DNA from: Bacteroidaceae bacterium
GTDB taxonomy: Bacteria > Bacteroidota > Bacteroidia > Bacteroidales > Bacteroidaceae
Assembly: GCA_016291905.1 (NCBI GenBank)
Contig: JAEEZS010000033.1
Location: forward strand, 1-49,608
DNA length: 49,608 bases
Reading direction: 5' to 3'
Shown: positions 7,704-20,100 of the stretch, piece by piece
How positions within the stretch are numbered: the first letter of the stretch is position 1
Layout: the number at the start of each line of letters is the position of its first letter
Notes under the pieces: model-generated
What the model saw: the letters and a program-made list of their open reading frames with translations, nothing else
Told to the model about the DNA's origin: nothing
The model's database searches: none
Position numbers and translations under genes: made by a program

Positions 7704-10700
7704 TTACTTGATGAGCACCTTCTTGCCGCCAATGATGTTGATGCCCTTGGCGGGAGTGGTGAGGCGCTGGCCCATCACGTTGTAGATGTAGTCAGAAGGA
7801 ATATTGCCCTCGATGACAGCAGGATTGATGCCGTCGTTGATAGTCTCGCCTCCCTCAGCCTCCATCTGTGCCTTGGAGATGATGATGGCGTTACGCACGA
7901 AGATGTCGAAGGTACCGCTTGCAGCAAGGTCCCAACGAATCCAGTGGTCAGTAGCGGTACCCCAGCCGAAGTCGTTACGAATGGCGATGTAAGCCTTCTT
8001 CCACTCGTTGGAAGCGGGCAAAGTACCATAAGCGATAACATCGGTAGTGCTCAGTGCCGGATGAGCAAGGTAGAAGATGCCACCCTCGAGCTCTTTCTCA
8101 CACTTGTATTCGAAGGCAAGGATATCCTGCTCATCGGTGAGCGGTTCGTACATGCAGCGGTTGAGACCGATGTTAGGACGATTGCCGTTGGCATTGAGTT
8201 CGTACTCAAAGGGTGCAACTTCCGTGATATCGAGCGAGCCTTTCGACTTGTCGGGGTCAAGGTCGATGTAGCAAGGATAGGCAGCCTTGATGTCAACGAC
8301 GGCCTGCAGAGCCTCGGCGGCGCTGTACTCACCCATGCTGCCCATGAGGACATCTGTGACAGCATTGTCGTAAGCACTATAGTCGGCATCCTTCATCAGA
8401 ACAACGTGGCCATCCCACTTGTTGCGGACGGTCTGCATAGCCTCGATGGACTTTACATAAGCGTTCTTAGCAGCGTAAATCTCCTTGAAACAGTCGCTGT
8501 TGCTAACGATGGCAGCGTACTTGGCAGCGTTGTTCGCAAAAGCAGAGTTCATGTTAGCCTTGAGGGTGCGTAGGGCGTCCTCGTTAACGTAGGGCTTGAG
8601 CTTGTAGTCGGTGACCTCGAGGAAGCCTTCATACTGCCCGAGCTTTTCGATAATGAGTGCTTCACAGTCAAGGGCAGCGTCGAGTGCTGCAGTAGCAACA
8701 TTGTTCTCAAGGTCGTCGCCGAGGAACTTGATGGTGGTGTTGCCCAGACCCGTCCAGTCGCCACCGTTCTGCGTGCCGTCGTTTTTGACACCGAAGGTGA
8801 GCGTGCCGTCGGTGACCTGAGCCACCACGTAGTTCTGGTAACGCCCGGCAAGGAATGCCTGACAGCAACTCTGTACACCATGAAGGACGAAACCGAGAGT
8901 GTCGGCATCCTCACTTTCATCGGAGAGGATGGGCAGTTCAGGATACTCGCCAGAGAGCCAGCAGTTTTCGTGGTCAACGGCCTCGCTATATGGCATCATG
9001 CCGTCAATGGTTGCCTTGATGTAAGTGACATTCCCGTTGGCATAGAGCATGGGGGCGTAGTTGAGGCCGGCCCTATCATTAGCAGGACGGCAACCGCCAT
9101 TCATGCCCACAAGATAGTAACCGTTCTTCAATCCCGTGAGGGTCTGCCAGACGTGGAAGATGCTCTGAGCATTACAGAACTCAGCCGCACTCATGCTGTA
9201 GTCGGCATTATAGTTCGAGGCAAAGACTTCGCCGTTCCAACCTTCGGAGCCTAGTCCGAAGCTGGGATTAACAACCATTGAGGTGATGTTGGCACCAGCA
9301 ATATAGCCCTTCAAGAGGGCGGCCTCGGCAAGATAATTCATGACCTCAATCTCAGCAAGAAGGCCCTCGTTGTCAAGCACGTGCTTGGCAACAACGTTGG
9401 CAGCAGAGCCGTTGGGGAACAGGTCGTTGGCCTCAACATTGTCATTGAGGTACGACTTCAATGCGTTCAGCTCGTCACTCTCCTCAAAGGTGGCGAGAGT
9501 ACCGCGCATCGCTTCAACTTCAGCCTGATAATGGGCATAGGCAGCTGCACTAACATGAATCTTGTCGTAGGTGCTGAGCATGGTGATGTAGCCTTGATAG
9601 ATATCCTCAAGGTCTTCTTCATCGTAGATGGCACTCTCGGCGGCCTCGTAGGTATCGATGAGCGACTGGGTGGCAATGAGACCTTCGATGCTCAGGTTCT
9701 CAATCTCGGCCAGATAGCCTTCGCGCAGCTCTTCAAGTTCTTCCTCGGTGCCAAATTCAAACTCGGACATCTGGATGCTACCGCCACTGTAGGCAGCCGT
9801 AACGACCACCTTGAAGTACTTATACTCTTCGTCAACTCCCTCGCTGAAGCCGAAGGGGACGGTGTAGAAGTTGGCTGCAGGCAGACGGTCCTGACCCACG
9901 CCTTCGCGGCTGTCAAGCAGTACCCATCCGTCGGCATCGACGGTGGCGTCGGCATCCTTTTCGAAGTTACCGCCATAGACCTTCCAGTCACGCCAGTTAC
10001 GTCCGGAGTTGCCTTGGGTGTCGTTACCGGTGACAAGCTTGTAGAACAGGGGCTGCTTGGGCTCCATGGTGTAGAAGATGACCCACGAACCACCCTGCTG
10101 GATATTACCGCCCCACTTGGTGGAGTGATCCTGATCAACGAGCTTGAAGTAGTTCTCGTGCTCGCCCCAGGTATCCATGTTGCCAGAAAGGACGCAGAAG
10201 CCACCCTCAAGAGCAGCCCTAACCACATCGTTGAGGTAGGAGATATAGGTCAACATCTCTGCATTCTCAATCTGGAGGTTGGTGATGATGTAGTCATACG
10301 AGCCGTAGGGATAGTCGTCGTTAGGTTCAATATCGTCGTCGAAGAAGGCTTCCCAGTATTCCCTTGCTTCAGAATCCATATAGCTCATAGCATAGTGCAC
10401 CTCATCAAGGGCAAGGTCAAAGTCCTCGTACCGCTCTATTGAGGTCGTGATATCGGCAAGAAGGCTCTTGAGGGTGTTATAGAGGTTGCTCAAGTCGATG
10501 ATGCTGGCCGTCGTCTGCAGCTTGGCAAGGGTTGCCTTGTACTCTTCGACATACTTCTGGCAAGCTATAGCATCCTCGACACCCTGAGCGGCGAATTCAT
10601 CGTAGTACTCCTGACGGGCAAGGATGAAGTTAGCGCCGTTCTGGAACGAAAACTCGCCCATCTGCATCAGGCCAGTAGGACTGGAGATTTCAATCTTGAA

Positions 10701-12587
10701 GTACTCGTAGGGCACCGCCGGGGGATTGCTCAGATAGAAGAACGCCGTAGCATAGTTGGCTGCAGGCAACTGGTCGGAGCCAATGTTGTTCTTCTCGTCA
10801 ATCAGTACCCAAGCATCGCTCTCGCGGACACAATCCAGGTCGCTGTCGAAGTTTGCACCATAAATCTTCCACGACTTCCAGTTACGGTCGGGGTTGTTGC
10901 CCGTGTCGTTACCCGTAACAAGGCGATAGTAGGTGGGCATGATTGGCTCGCTGGCGCTGAAGATAATCCAGTAACCGTTGTTCTCGGAGCCGTTGTTGGA
11001 GCACCACTTGGTGTCGTCCTGACCATCAACCAAGTTGGTGAAATTCTCGTTACCAAAACCAGCCACACCATCGTACGGATCATAATAGACGTCAATAGCA
11101 CCTTCGGTGAGGTCGCTGGCATACTTCTCCATAAGCATGTTCACAAAGACGGCCTCGGCATTGATACCCTCCACATCAAGCAATCCGTTGGCAAGAATGT
11201 AGGCATAGGTGCCGTTGGGATAGGTGTCGCTTGGTCCTGCTTCGGTGTCGAGGTAATTACCTACGATGGTACGTCCTTCACCAGTGATGCAGGTGTGATT
11301 CTCATAGTGGTTACGCAACTGGTTGACGATATTGATATAGTCCTCGTAAGCATTAATGGAGCTCTTCACAGCCGTCTGAAGTTCCTCACACTCCTTTGAC
11401 AAACTATTCACGGCAAAGATGTCGGGAGCTGCAAGTATTGCCTGCAGCTTAGCCTGATATTCCTCGGCAAGGCTCTTCTGCATGGGCCGACTGAGATCCA
11501 AAGCTAAGAGGTCGTAGTGCTTCTGTGCATCGGCTTCAAGCGAGCCCGCATCGCCCAAGGAGAACTCCGACATCTGCATGAAGCCGCTACCCATCTGAAT
11601 GGCATAAATCTCAATCTTGAAGTAGGAGTACGCCTCAGTGACCTCTTGATTAGGCGTGAAGTACACCTCATAGAAATTGAGGTCGGGCAAGACGGTGTTA
11701 TCCACATTCTCGCGGTCATCGATAAGCACCCAATTATCGCTGTTTCGCTTCACATCTGCCTCGTTTTCGGCATTCATTCCATAGATTTTCCAGTCGCGCC
11801 AGTTGCGGCCAGTCCACCTTGCATTGTCGTTACCGGTCACCAAGCAATAGTAGGAGGGAGCCACAGGACGTGTGGTCTTGAAGATGACGAAGAGAGGTGT
11901 CCCCTCGGTCAGGCCGTTGCCCCACTTGGTCTGGTAGTTACCGTCGAACATCTTGGGCAGTCCTTCGTTGTCGCCATTGTTACGGTCACCGTCCAACACG
12001 AAGTAATTGATGGGGCCGTGATTGTAGAACTCGTAGCTGGTGCCCCAACTAAACTCGCTCATCTGCTGCCAGACATCGGTGGTCGCCACAGTGGCGTCGA
12101 GTACCACCATGAAATAGGTATAGGCCTCCGTGACATCCTCCGAGCAAGTGAAATCGACGGCTTGGTAGTTTACGGTAGGCACCACTTCGTTCTCCTTCTT
12201 ATCCACCAACACCCATCCGCTGGCATCCCTCAGGGCAGCGTCATCAGAAGCAAAGTTGGCAGCATAGATGCTCCACGACTTCCAATTACGCTCAGGAAAG
12301 CGCTCTGTGTCGTTACCGATAACCAGGCAGTAGTTCTTCGGCACGATGGCCTTGTCAGACTTAAAGATCACGTAGGCATCTGTGGTACCTGTCTTGTAGC
12401 TATGTCCCCATTTGGTCAGGACATCACCATCGACCAGTTTGGCATAGCCTTCATTACCCGTTCCACCCGTACCATCTAGGGCGGTGTAGGAATAAGCAGC
12501 TGCCTGCTGTGCTGTCAGCATCATCGCCAATGTGGCGAAGGCTATCAGCAGCGTGCGTTTTTTAGAAGTAGTAGATTTAGAAAACAT
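7704..12587 (-). CDS. Large exported protein with four discoidin-like repeats and type IX-like C-terminal tail
   Basis: 1627 residues with a signal peptide (cleavage likely after AQQAAA, about residue 31). Four homologous ~150-residue modules occur at about 32-182, 193-345, 498-655 and 800-960. Each has 'G..N.G..KLVDGD..TKWG', then 'VIFK...P....Y.LVTGND....RNW..W.IYG.N' and 'Y.YFK.......QMSEF.FG'. The fold pattern (asymmetric ligand loops, closing 'QMSEF' strand) is that of F5/8 type C/discoidin-like carbohydrate-binding domains. Helical FIVAR-like linkers separate them. A further beta-rich region near 1130-1300 (NPSFGLGSEGW) looks like another carbohydrate-binding module. The end (YNVMGQRL ... 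GGKKVLIK) resembles the last beta-hairpin of type IX secretion sorting domains. No catalytic domain is visible. Likely a surface glycan-binding scaffold. The esterase gene follows in the same operon. Confidence 0.75.
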   Translation of the reverse strand: MFSKSTTSKKRTLLIAFATLAMMLTAQQAAAYSYTALDGTGGTGNEGYAKLVDGDVLTKWGHSYKTGTTDAYVIFKSDKAIVPKNYCLVIGNDTERFPERNWKSWSIYAANFASDDAALRDASGWVLVDKKENEVVPTVNYQAVDFTCSEDVTEAYTYFMVVLDATVATTDVWQQMSEFSWGTSYEFYNHGPINYFVLDGDRNNGDNEGLPKMFDGNYQTKWGNGLTEGTPLFVIFKTTRPVAPSYYCLVTGNDNARWTGRNWRDWKIYGMNAENEADVKRNSDNWVLIDDRENVDNTVLPDLNFYEVYFTPNQEVTEAYSYFKIEIYAIQMGSGFMQMSEFSLGDAGSLEADAQKHYDLLALDLSRPMQKSLAEEYQAKLQAILAAPDIFAVNSLSKECEELQTAVKSSINAYEDYINIVNQLRNHYENHTCITGEGRTIVGNYLDTEAGPSDTYPNGTYAYILANGLLDVEGINAEAVFVNMLMEKYASDLTEGAIDVYYDPYDGVAGFGNENFTNLVDGQDDTKWCSNNGSENNGYWIIFSASEPIMPTYYRLVTGNDTGNNPDRNWKSWKIYGANFDSDLDCVRESDAWVLIDEKNNIGSDQLPAANYATAFFYLSNPPAVPYEYFKIEISSPTGLMQMGEFSFQNGANFILARQEYYDEFAAQGVEDAIACQKYVEEYKATLAKLQTTASIIDLSNLYNTLKSLLADITTSIERYEDFDLALDEVHYAMSYMDSEAREYWEAFFDDDIEPNDDYPYGSYDYIITNLQIENAEMLTYISYLNDVVRAALEGGFCVLSGNMDTWGEHENYFKLVDQDHSTKWGGNIQQGGSWVIFYTMEPKQPLFYKLVTGNDTQGNSGRNWRDWKVYGGNFEKDADATVDADGWVLLDSREGVGQDRLPAANFYTVPFGFSEGVDEEYKYFKVVVTAAYSGGSIQMSEFEFGTEEELEELREGYLAEIENLSIEGLIATQSLIDTYEAAESAIYDEEDLEDIYQGYITMLSTYDKIHVSAAAYAHYQAEVEAMRGTLATFEESDELNALKSYLNDNVEANDLFPNGSAANVVAKHVLDNEGLLAEIEVMNYLAEAALLKGYIAGANITSMVVNPSFGLGSEGWNGEVFASNYNADYSMSAAEFCNAQSIFHVWQTLTGLKNGYYLVGMNGGCRPANDRAGLNYAPMLYANGNVTYIKATIDGMMPYSEAVDHENCWLSGEYPELPILSDESEDADTLGFVLHGVQSCCQAFLAGRYQNYVVAQVTDGTLTFGVKNDGTQNGGDWTGLGNTTIKFLGDDLENNVATAALDAALDCEALIIEKLGQYEGFLEVTDYKLKPYVNEDALRTLKANMNSAFANNAAKYAAIVSNSDCFKEIYAAKNAYVKSIEAMQTVRNKWDGHVVLMKDADYSAYDNAVTDVLMGSMGEYSAAEALQAVVDIKAAYPCYIDLDPDKSKGSLDITEVAPFEYELNANGNRPNIGLNRCMYEPLTDEQDILAFEYKCEKELEGGIFYLAHPALSTTDVIAYGTLPASNEWKKAYIAIRNDFGWGTATDHWIRWDLAASGTFDIFVRNAIIISKAQMEAEGGETINDGINPAVIEGNIPSDYIYNVMGQRLTTPAKGINIIGGKKVLIK

Positions 12588-12648
12588 ACATTTTTGATTT
12601 TAAGGTTAATAGATAAAGGTTTGTAACATTTCTCACAGTTTAGCGCTT

Positions 12649-12656
12649 CAAAGATA
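12649..12656 (-). promoter_or_regulatory. -7 element TATCTTTG of the large discoidin-like protein gene
   Basis: On the minus strand TATCTTTG lies 61 bases before the ATG at 12587. The sequence upstream is AT-rich without a clear TTTG at the right distance. Confidence 0.5.
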
Positions 12657-12709
12657 CACAAAAAATCATTTTTATTTAAATTTTTCTTGATTTTTTAAAA
12701 TAACGCGAG

Positions 12710-12736
12710 GGGATGAAGTTTGAAACCTCATCCCCC
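12710..12736 (-). terminator. Terminator hairpin after rpoC
   Basis: GGGGATGA (12710-12717) pairs with TCATCCCC (12729-12736), extendable by a G-T pair and GTTT/AAAC. On the minus strand it is followed by TCGCGTTATTTT. It closes the rpoBC transcript before the next gene promoter. Confidence 0.65.
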
Positions 12737-12805
12737 ACGTCTGTCGACCATCGGATAACGGACCCGCAGGCAGTGTAATGAACTTACACCTATCCTTTCA
12801 CCCGC

Positions 12806-15800
12806 TTAACGACGGATGTCGGGAGCTGCATCCATATCATCAAAATCCGTAATGGTTTGGCGATTGGCCATCATACGGTCGTAGTCTTCGCGGCTACTGA
12901 CAATGATTTTACCATATTCACGCAGGCCGGTGCCAGCAGGCATCAGGTGACCGCAGATGACGTTCTCCTTCATGCCCTCGAGGGTGTCGGTCTTGCCGTT
13001 AATAGCGGCATCATTAAGCACCTTGGTAGTCTCCTGGAAGGAGGCGGCACTCATGAAGCTGCTAGTAGCAAGAGCGGCACGGGTGATACCCTGCAGAATC
13101 TGCGTGGAGGTAGCGGGAATGGCATCGCGTGTCTGCACAATGCGCAGGTCACGGCGTTTGAGTGAACTGTTCTCGTCGCGCAGACGACGGGCTGTGACAA
13201 TCTGTCCTGCAAAGAGGGTCTCGCTGTCGCCAGCATCGGTAACCACCTTCTTACCCCAGATTCGGTCGTTCTCATCCATGAACTCCAGCTTATCGACAAT
13301 CTGCTGCTCAAGGAAGCGGGTATCGCCGGGCTCATTGATTTGCACCTTGCGCATCATCTGACGAACGATAATCTCGAAGTGCTTGTCGTTGATTTTCACA
13401 CCTTGGAGGCGATAGACATCCTGCACCTCGTTAACGATGTATTCTTGCACTGCCGTAGGACCTTGGATAGCCAAGATGTCGGCAGGAGTGATAGCACCGT
13501 CGCTGAGGGGGGTACCGGCACGCACAAAGTCATTCTCCTGCACCAAAATCTGCTTACTGGTGGGGATAAGGTAACGCTTGATGTCGCCCGTTTTGGAGGT
13601 GACGACAATCTCGCGATTACCACGCTTGAGCTTGCCCATGGTGACCTCACCGTCGATTTCGCTAACAATAGCTGGATTAGACGGGTTACGTGCCTCAAAG
13701 AGCTCTGTGACACGGGGCAGACCGCCCGTGATATCACCAGCCTTACCCTGAGCACGTGGAATCTTCACCATAACGTCACCCGCCTTGATCATCTGGTCGG
13801 GCTCGACCACCACGTGGCCGCCCACAGGCAGGTTGTAAATGCGGATGACCATGTCATTCTCATCGAGTATTTCAGCGGTAGGCATCTTGCTACGATCCTT
13901 GGACTCAGTGATAATAATTTCACGGAGACCTGTTGATTCGTCAGACTCAACCTTATAAGTGCTACCCTCAATGACATCCTGGAAGCGGATCTTACCAGCA
14001 TTTTCAGTGACAATGACCGCGTTGAAGGGATCCCACTTGGCAATGAGCGTACCCTTGTCAACCTCGGTCTTATCAGCCACGTAAAGCGTAGAACCGTAAG
14101 GCAGAGCGTGAACAGAAAGGGTGATGTTCGTAGCAACATCGATAAAGCGGACTTCACCCAGACGACCGACGACGATACGGACGGCTTCGCCCGTCTCATC
14201 AACAGCATCGACGGTACGGAGTTCCTCAAATTCGACGCGGCAGGCAGCCTTGGCTACGATAGAAGCATTAGCAGCGATGTTGGAAGCGGTACCACCAGCG
14301 TGGAAGGTACGGAGGGTCAGCTGCGTACCCGGCTCACCAATGGACTGTGCAGCGATAACACCGACAGCTTCGCCCTTCTCAACCATACGTGCGGTAGCCA
14401 GGTTACGGCCGTAGCACTTGGCGCAAACGCCCTTCTTAGCCTCGCAAGTGAGCACCGAACGGATTTCGACGGACTCGATGTTGGCAGCCTCGATACGGGC
14501 AGCGATAGGCTCAGTAATCTCCTCGCCTTGGGCGACAATTAGTTCGCCTGTGGCAGGGTCGTTGATGTCGTGGACGGAAACGCGTCCGAGAATGCGCTCG
14601 GCAAGCGAAGCAACGACTTCATCATCGTTCTTCAGCGCTGAGCAGACCAGACCACGCAACGTGCCGCAATCCTCTTCATTGACAATAACGTCGTGGCTGA
14701 CATCGACAAGACGACGGGTAAGGTAACCTGCGTCAGCTGTCTTCAGAGCTGTATCAGCCAAACCCTTACGGGCACCGTGAGTGGAGATGAAGTACTCCAG
14801 CACGGACAATCCTTCCTTAAAGTTGGAGAGGATGGGGTTTTCAATAATCTGACCACCTTCAGCACCAGCTTTCTGCGGCTTGGCCATCAGACCACGCATG
14901 CCAGAGAGCTGACGAATCTGTTCCTTCGAACCACGGGCACCAGAGTCAAGCATCATATAGACGCTGTTGAAGCCTTGGTTGTCGGCACTGATGGTCTTCA
15001 TGAGGATGCGCGAAAGGTCGTCATTGACGTGCGTCCACACATCGATAACCTTGTTGTAACGCTCGTTATCGGTGATGAAGCCCATGTTATACTCGTTCAT
15101 AATCTCCTCGACCTCCTCATTGCCCTTGGCGACGAGTTCTTCTTTCTCCTTGGGGATGATGATGTCGTTGAGGTTAAATGAAAGACCGCCCTTGAATGCC
15201 ATCTCGTAACCGAGGTTCTTGATACCGTCAAGGAAGTCGCAGGCGCGAGCCATGCCAGCCTTCTTGATAACCTCGGTAATGATGTCGCGAAGAGACTTCT
15301 TTGAGATGATGGTGTTGATATAGCCAACCTCCTCAGGAACGAGTTCGTTGACGATAACACGGCCCACAGAAGTTTCGCGAAGCACCTTAACACGATTACC
15401 GTTCTCATCGTAATCCCATACCTTTACCTTGATGGGAGCGTGAACGTCAATCTTGCCTTCGTTGTAGGCAATGAGAGCTTCTTCGGGACCGTAGAAAATG
15501 AGTCCCTGACCCTTGGCACCTTCGCGCATCTTGGTGATGTAATAGAGACCAAGCACCATATCCTGTGCAGGCACCGTGATGGGTGCGCCGTTGGCAGGAT
15601 TGAGGATGTTGTGGCTCTGGAGCATCAGCAGCTGCGCCTCAAGGATAGCCTCGTTGGAGAGCGGGAGGTGAACAGCCATCTGGTCACCGTCGAAGTCAGC
15701 ATTGAATGCCGTACAAGCCAGTGGATGAAGCTGAATGGCCTTGCCTTCAATGAGCTTGGGCTGGAAAGCCTGGATGCCAAGACGGTGAAGCGTCGGAGCA

Positions 15801-17149
15801 CGGTTGAGGAGCACTGGATGGCCCTTCATAACAAATTCAAGAATGTCCCAAATGACGGGATCTTTTCGGTCGACAATCTTCTTTGCCGACTTAACAGTCT
15901 TGACGATGCCGCGCTCAATGAGTTTGCGGATGATAAACGGCTTGTAGAGCTCCGCAGCCATCAGCTTAGGCAGACCGCATTCGCCCATCTTCAGCTCAGG
16001 ACCGACGACGATAACCGAACGGGCCGAATAGTCAACACGCTTACCGAGCAGGTTCTGACGGAAGCGGCCCTGCTTACCCTTCAGTGAGTCGGACAGTGAC
16101 TTAAGCGGGCGGTTAGCCTCACTCTTCACGGCACTGGACTTGCGGCTATTGTCGAGCAAGCTATCAACGGCCTCCTGCAGCATACGCTTTTCGTTGCGAA
16201 GGATGACTTCAGGTGCCTTAATCTCAATAAGACGTTTCAGACGATTGTTGCGAATGATGACACGACGATAGAGATCGTTAATGTCAGTGGTAGCAAAGCG
16301 TCCACCATCAAGCGGCACAAGGGGACGAAGTTCGGGAGGCGTGACAGGCACGTTCTTCAGAATCATCCACTCGGGCTTGTTCTTGTCGCGTGAGGCGCGG
16401 AACGACTCCACGACCTGCAGGCGCTTGAGGGCCTCAGTCTTGCGCTGCTGGCTGCCATCATTATTGGCACGGTCACGCAGTTCATAGGAGAGTTTGTCGA
16501 GGTCGATAGTAAGGAGAAGATCATAAATTGCCTCTGCACCCATCTTGGCAACAAACTTCTCAGGATCATCGTCGGAGAGATATTCGTTACCCTCGGGCAG
16601 CTGGTCAACAATCTGCAGGTACTCATCCTCAGAGAGGAGGTCCATACGCTGCACCTTCTCGGCGTTATCGCCGTTGACAATCTGTCCAGGACGAACAATC
16701 GATGAGGCAGCACCGGCATTGAGGACGATGTAGCGCTCGTAGTAGATAATAGCATCAAGTTGCTTGGTAGGAATACCGAGCAGATAGCCAATCTTGTTAG
16801 GCAGGGAACGGAAGTACCAGATGTGGGCGACGGGCACAACGAGTTCGATGTGACCCATGCGCTCGCGGCGTACCTTTTTCTCCGTCACCTCCACGCCGCA
16901 ACGGTCGCAGACGATACCTTTGTAGCGGATGCGCTTGTACTTACCGCAGTGGCACTCATAGTCCTTGCAGGGACCGAAGATGCGCTCGCAGAACAGTCCA
17001 TCGCGCTCAGGCTTGTAGGTACGGTAGTTGATAGTCTCGGGTTTCAACACTTCACCCCACGAGTTCTCCAGTATCTCCTCAGGAGAGGCCAGACCAATCG
17101 TGATTTTAGAGAAATTACTCTTTACTTTATTGTCTTTCTTGAAAGCCAT
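12806..17149 (-). CDS. rpoC: DNA-directed RNA polymerase subunit beta'
   Basis: 1447 residues, the usual length for Bacteroidota. The N-terminal zinc site ([20 protein letters not shown]), the active-site [12 protein letters not shown] loop that holds the catalytic Mg, and the second zinc-binding cluster ([14 protein letters not shown]) are all intact. It forms the catalytic cleft of RNA polymerase with rpoB. It lies 36 bases after rpoB, the standard rpoBC order, and ends before a hairpin terminator. Confidence 0.99.
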   Translation of the reverse strand: MAFKKDNKVKSNFSKITIGLASPEEILENSWGEVLKPETINYRTYKPERDGLFCERIFGPCKDYECHCGKYKRIRYKGIVCDRCGVEVTEKKVRRERMGHIELVVPVAHIWYFRSLPNKIGYLLGIPTKQLDAIIYYERYIVLNAGAASSIVRPGQIVNGDNAEKVQRMDLLSEDEYLQIVDQLPEGNEYLSDDDPEKFVAKMGAEAIYDLLLTIDLDKLSYELRDRANNDGSQQRKTEALKRLQVVESFRASRDKNKPEWMILKNVPVTPPELRPLVPLDGGRFATTDINDLYRRVIIRNNRLKRLIEIKAPEVILRNEKRMLQEAVDSLLDNSRKSSAVKSEANRPLKSLSDSLKGKQGRFRQNLLGKRVDYSARSVIVVGPELKMGECGLPKLMAAELYKPFIIRKLIERGIVKTVKSAKKIVDRKDPVIWDILEFVMKGHPVLLNRAPTLHRLGIQAFQPKLIEGKAIQLHPLACTAFNADFDGDQMAVHLPLSNEAILEAQLLMLQSHNILNPANGAPITVPAQDMVLGLYYITKMREGAKGQGLIFYGPEEALIAYNEGKIDVHAPIKVKVWDYDENGNRVKVLRETSVGRVIVNELVPEEVGYINTIISKKSLRDIITEVIKKAGMARACDFLDGIKNLGYEMAFKGGLSFNLNDIIIPKEKEELVAKGNEEVEEIMNEYNMGFITDNERYNKVIDVWTHVNDDLSRILMKTISADNQGFNSVYMMLDSGARGSKEQIRQLSGMRGLMAKPQKAGAEGGQIIENPILSNFKEGLSVLEYFISTHGARKGLADTALKTADAGYLTRRLVDVSHDVIVNEEDCGTLRGLVCSALKNDDEVVASLAERILGRVSVHDINDPATGELIVAQGEEITEPIAARIEAANIESVEIRSVLTCEAKKGVCAKCYGRNLATARMVEKGEAVGVIAAQSIGEPGTQLTLRTFHAGGTASNIAANASIVAKAACRVEFEELRTVDAVDETGEAVRIVVGRLGEVRFIDVATNITLSVHALPYGSTLYVADKTEVDKGTLIAKWDPFNAVIVTENAGKIRFQDVIEGSTYKVESDESTGLREIIITESKDRSKMPTAEILDENDMVIRIYNLPVGGHVVVEPDQMIKAGDVMVKIPRAQGKAGDITGGLPRVTELFEARNPSNPAIVSEIDGEVTMGKLKRGNREIVVTSKTGDIKRYLIPTSKQILVQENDFVRAGTPLSDGAITPADILAIQGPTAVQEYIVNEVQDVYRLQGVKINDKHFEIIVRQMMRKVQINEPGDTRFLEQQIVDKLEFMDENDRIWGKKVVTDAGDSETLFAGQIVTARRLRDENSSLKRRDLRIVQTRDAIPATSTQILQGITRAALATSSFMSAASFQETTKVLNDAAINGKTDTLEGMKENVICGHLMPAGTGLREYGKIIVSSREDYDRMMANRQTITDFDDMDAAPDIRR

Positions 17150-17185
17150 GTTGTTTTTCTTTTTGATGTGAAGAGTTAAACGAGA

Positions 17186-20100
17186 TTATTCAAGCGTAAC
17201 GCGCAAGCCTAAGCCACTGAGCTCGTGGAGAAGCACATTGAGTGATTCGGGAATACCAGGTGTGGGGAGGGGATCGCCCTTGACGATAGCCTCATAGGCC
17301 TTGCTACGGCCAGTGACATCGTCAGACTTGATGGTAAGAATCTCCTGAAGGATATGGGCAGCACCAAAGGCTTCGAGAGCCCAGACCTCCATTTCACCGA
17401 AACGCTGACCACCGAATTGAGCCTTACCACCAAGCGGCTGCTGGGTGATGAGGCTGTACGGGCCAATGGAACGGGCGTGCATCTTGTCTTCGACCATGTG
17501 GCCGAGCTTCAGCATGTAGGTGACACCGACGGTAGCGGGCTGGTCGAAACGCTCACCCGTCTCGCCGTTGTAGATATAGGTCTTACCATAGCGGGGCAGG
17601 CCAGCCTTGTCGGTCCACTCGGAGAGATCGTCGATGGTAGCACCATCGAAGATAGGTGTAGCGAACTTGACGCCCAACTTACGTCCGGCATGTCCGAGGA
17701 CAGCCTCGAAAATCTGACCGATGTTCATACGCGAAGGCACACCCAGCGGGTTCAGCACGATATCGACAGGCGTACCGTCCTCGAGGAACGGCATGTCCTC
17801 CTGACGGACAACGCGGCTAACAATACCCTTGTTACCGTGACGACCTGCCATCTTGTCGCCCACGCCAATCTTACGCTTCTTAGCGATGTAAACCTTAGCC
17901 ATCTGGATGATGCCCGAAGGAAGTTCGTCACCAATGGTGATAGCAAACTTCTTGCGCTTAATCTCAGCATCGAGTTCCTTGTACTTGCGCAAGTAGTTGA
18001 TGATGAGCTGGCTGATGAGCTGGTTGGCATGCTCGTCGTTCGTCCATCGGCTGAGCTGGATAGAGGTGTAGTCGAGACCCTCAAGGGCACTCTTGCTGAA
18101 CTTGGCACCCTTCGGCAGCACATCGACACCCACATAGTCCTTCACGCCCATAGAAGTGTGACCCTCGGTGAGCATCTGCAGCTTCTTGACGAGGATAGTC
18201 TTCAGCTCGCTGGCACGCTCATCAAACTCTTCGTCGATGCGAGGCATCAGCGCCTTGTCGGCCAGCTTGGACGAACGGGTCTTGATAGCACGCGAGTAGA
18301 GGCGCTTGTCGATGACGACACCCTTCAGCGAAGGAGAGGCCTTCAGCGAAGCATCCTTGACGTCGCCGGCCTTGTCACCGAAGATAGCACGGAGCAGTTT
18401 TTCTTCGGGAGAGGGATCAGACTCGCCCTTCGGCGTAATCTTACCAATGAGGATATCGCCCGGCTCCACACAAGCTCCGATGCGGATGATACCGTTCTCG
18501 TCGAGGTTCTTCGTAGCGTCCTCGCTGACATTGGGGATGTCGGAGGTGAGTTCCTCCAAGCCACGCTTGGTTTCGCGGACTTCGAGGCTGAGCTCTTCCA
18601 CGTGGACAGAGGTAAGGATATCCTCACGTACGATGCGCTCATTGAGCACAATAGCATCTTCGTAGTTGTAACCCTTCCAAGGCATGTAGGCAACCAGCAG
18701 GTTCTTACCCAAAGCAAGTTCACCATTAGCAGTAGAATAGCCTTCGGTGAGGATTTCGCCCTTCTTGACGCGCTGACCCTTCTCGCAGATGGGACGGAGG
18801 TCAACGGTCATATTCTGGTTCGTGCGCTGGAACTTAGGAATCTTATGCTCTTTCAGAGCGGGGTCGAAGCTGACGAACTCCTCGTCCTCGGTACGGTCGT
18901 AGAGGATGCGGATGGTAGCGGCATCGACATATTCAACCACACCGTCGCCCTCGGCAACCAGCTGCGTGCGGGAATCCTCGCAAAGCTGCTTCTCCACACC
19001 AGTGCCGACGATGGGGCTTTCGGTGCGCATGAGAGGAACAGCCTGACGCATCATGTTCGAACCCATCAGGGCGCGGTTAGCATCGTCGTGCTCCAAGAAG
19101 GGGATAAGGGCTGCAGCAATAGAGGCAATCTGCTGGGGAGAGACATCCATGAGGTCCACCTCATCGGGGTCAACCACAGGGAAGTCAGCATCCAGACGAG
19201 CCTTTACCTTGTTGCGGATGAACTTGCCATTGTCATCAAGCGGGGCGTTACCCTGAGCGATGATCTTGTCCTCCTCTTCCTCGGCAGTCAGATAGACCAA
19301 GCCTTCGTCAGAGAGGTCAACGACACCGTCAGCCACCTTACGATAGGGCGTGGAAATGAAACCGAGGTCATTAATCTTCGCATAGATGCAGAGCGAGGAG
19401 ATTAGACCGATATTGGGGCCTTCAGGGGTCTCAATCGGGCAAAGACGACCATAGTGGGTGTAGTGTACGTCACGCACCTCGAAGCCGGCACGCTCACGCG
19501 ACAGACCACCAGGGCCAAGGGCCGACATACGGCGCTTGTGGGTAATCTCAGCCAGCGGGTTCGTCTGGTCCATGAACTGCGACAGGGCATTGGTGCCGAA
19601 GAAGGAGTTGATGACCGACGAGACCGTCTTGGCATTGATAAGGTCGGTAGGTGTGAATACCTCATTGTCACGCACGTTCATACGCTCGCGAATGGTACGC
19701 GACATACGGGCAAGACCTACGGCAAACTGATTGGCAAGCTGCTCACCGACGGTACGGACACGACGATTGCTCAGGTGGTCGATATCATCGACCACAGCCT
19801 TTGAGTTAACCAGCTCAATCAAGTATTTGATAATTTCAATGATGTCCTCTTTCGTCAGCACACCCACACTGATGTCGGTAGTGAGGTTCAGCTTCTTGTT
19901 CATACGATAGCGGCCCACCTCACCGAGGTCGTAGCGCTTTTCGGAGAAGAACAGGTTGTTGATAACCTCGCGAGCCGTTGCATCGTCGGCAGGGTCGGCA
20001 TTACGCAACTGGCGGTAGATGTAGAGCACAGCCTCCTTCTCGGAGTTACTCGTGTCCTTATTCAGCGTGTTGAAGATGATGGAGTAGTCCGACTGGCCTG

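Noticed and set aside
17354..19405. 683-codon open frame on the plus strand opposite rpoB
   Set aside because: Exact antisense of a highly conserved gene; low-complexity translation without domain features. It arises from rpoB codon bias.
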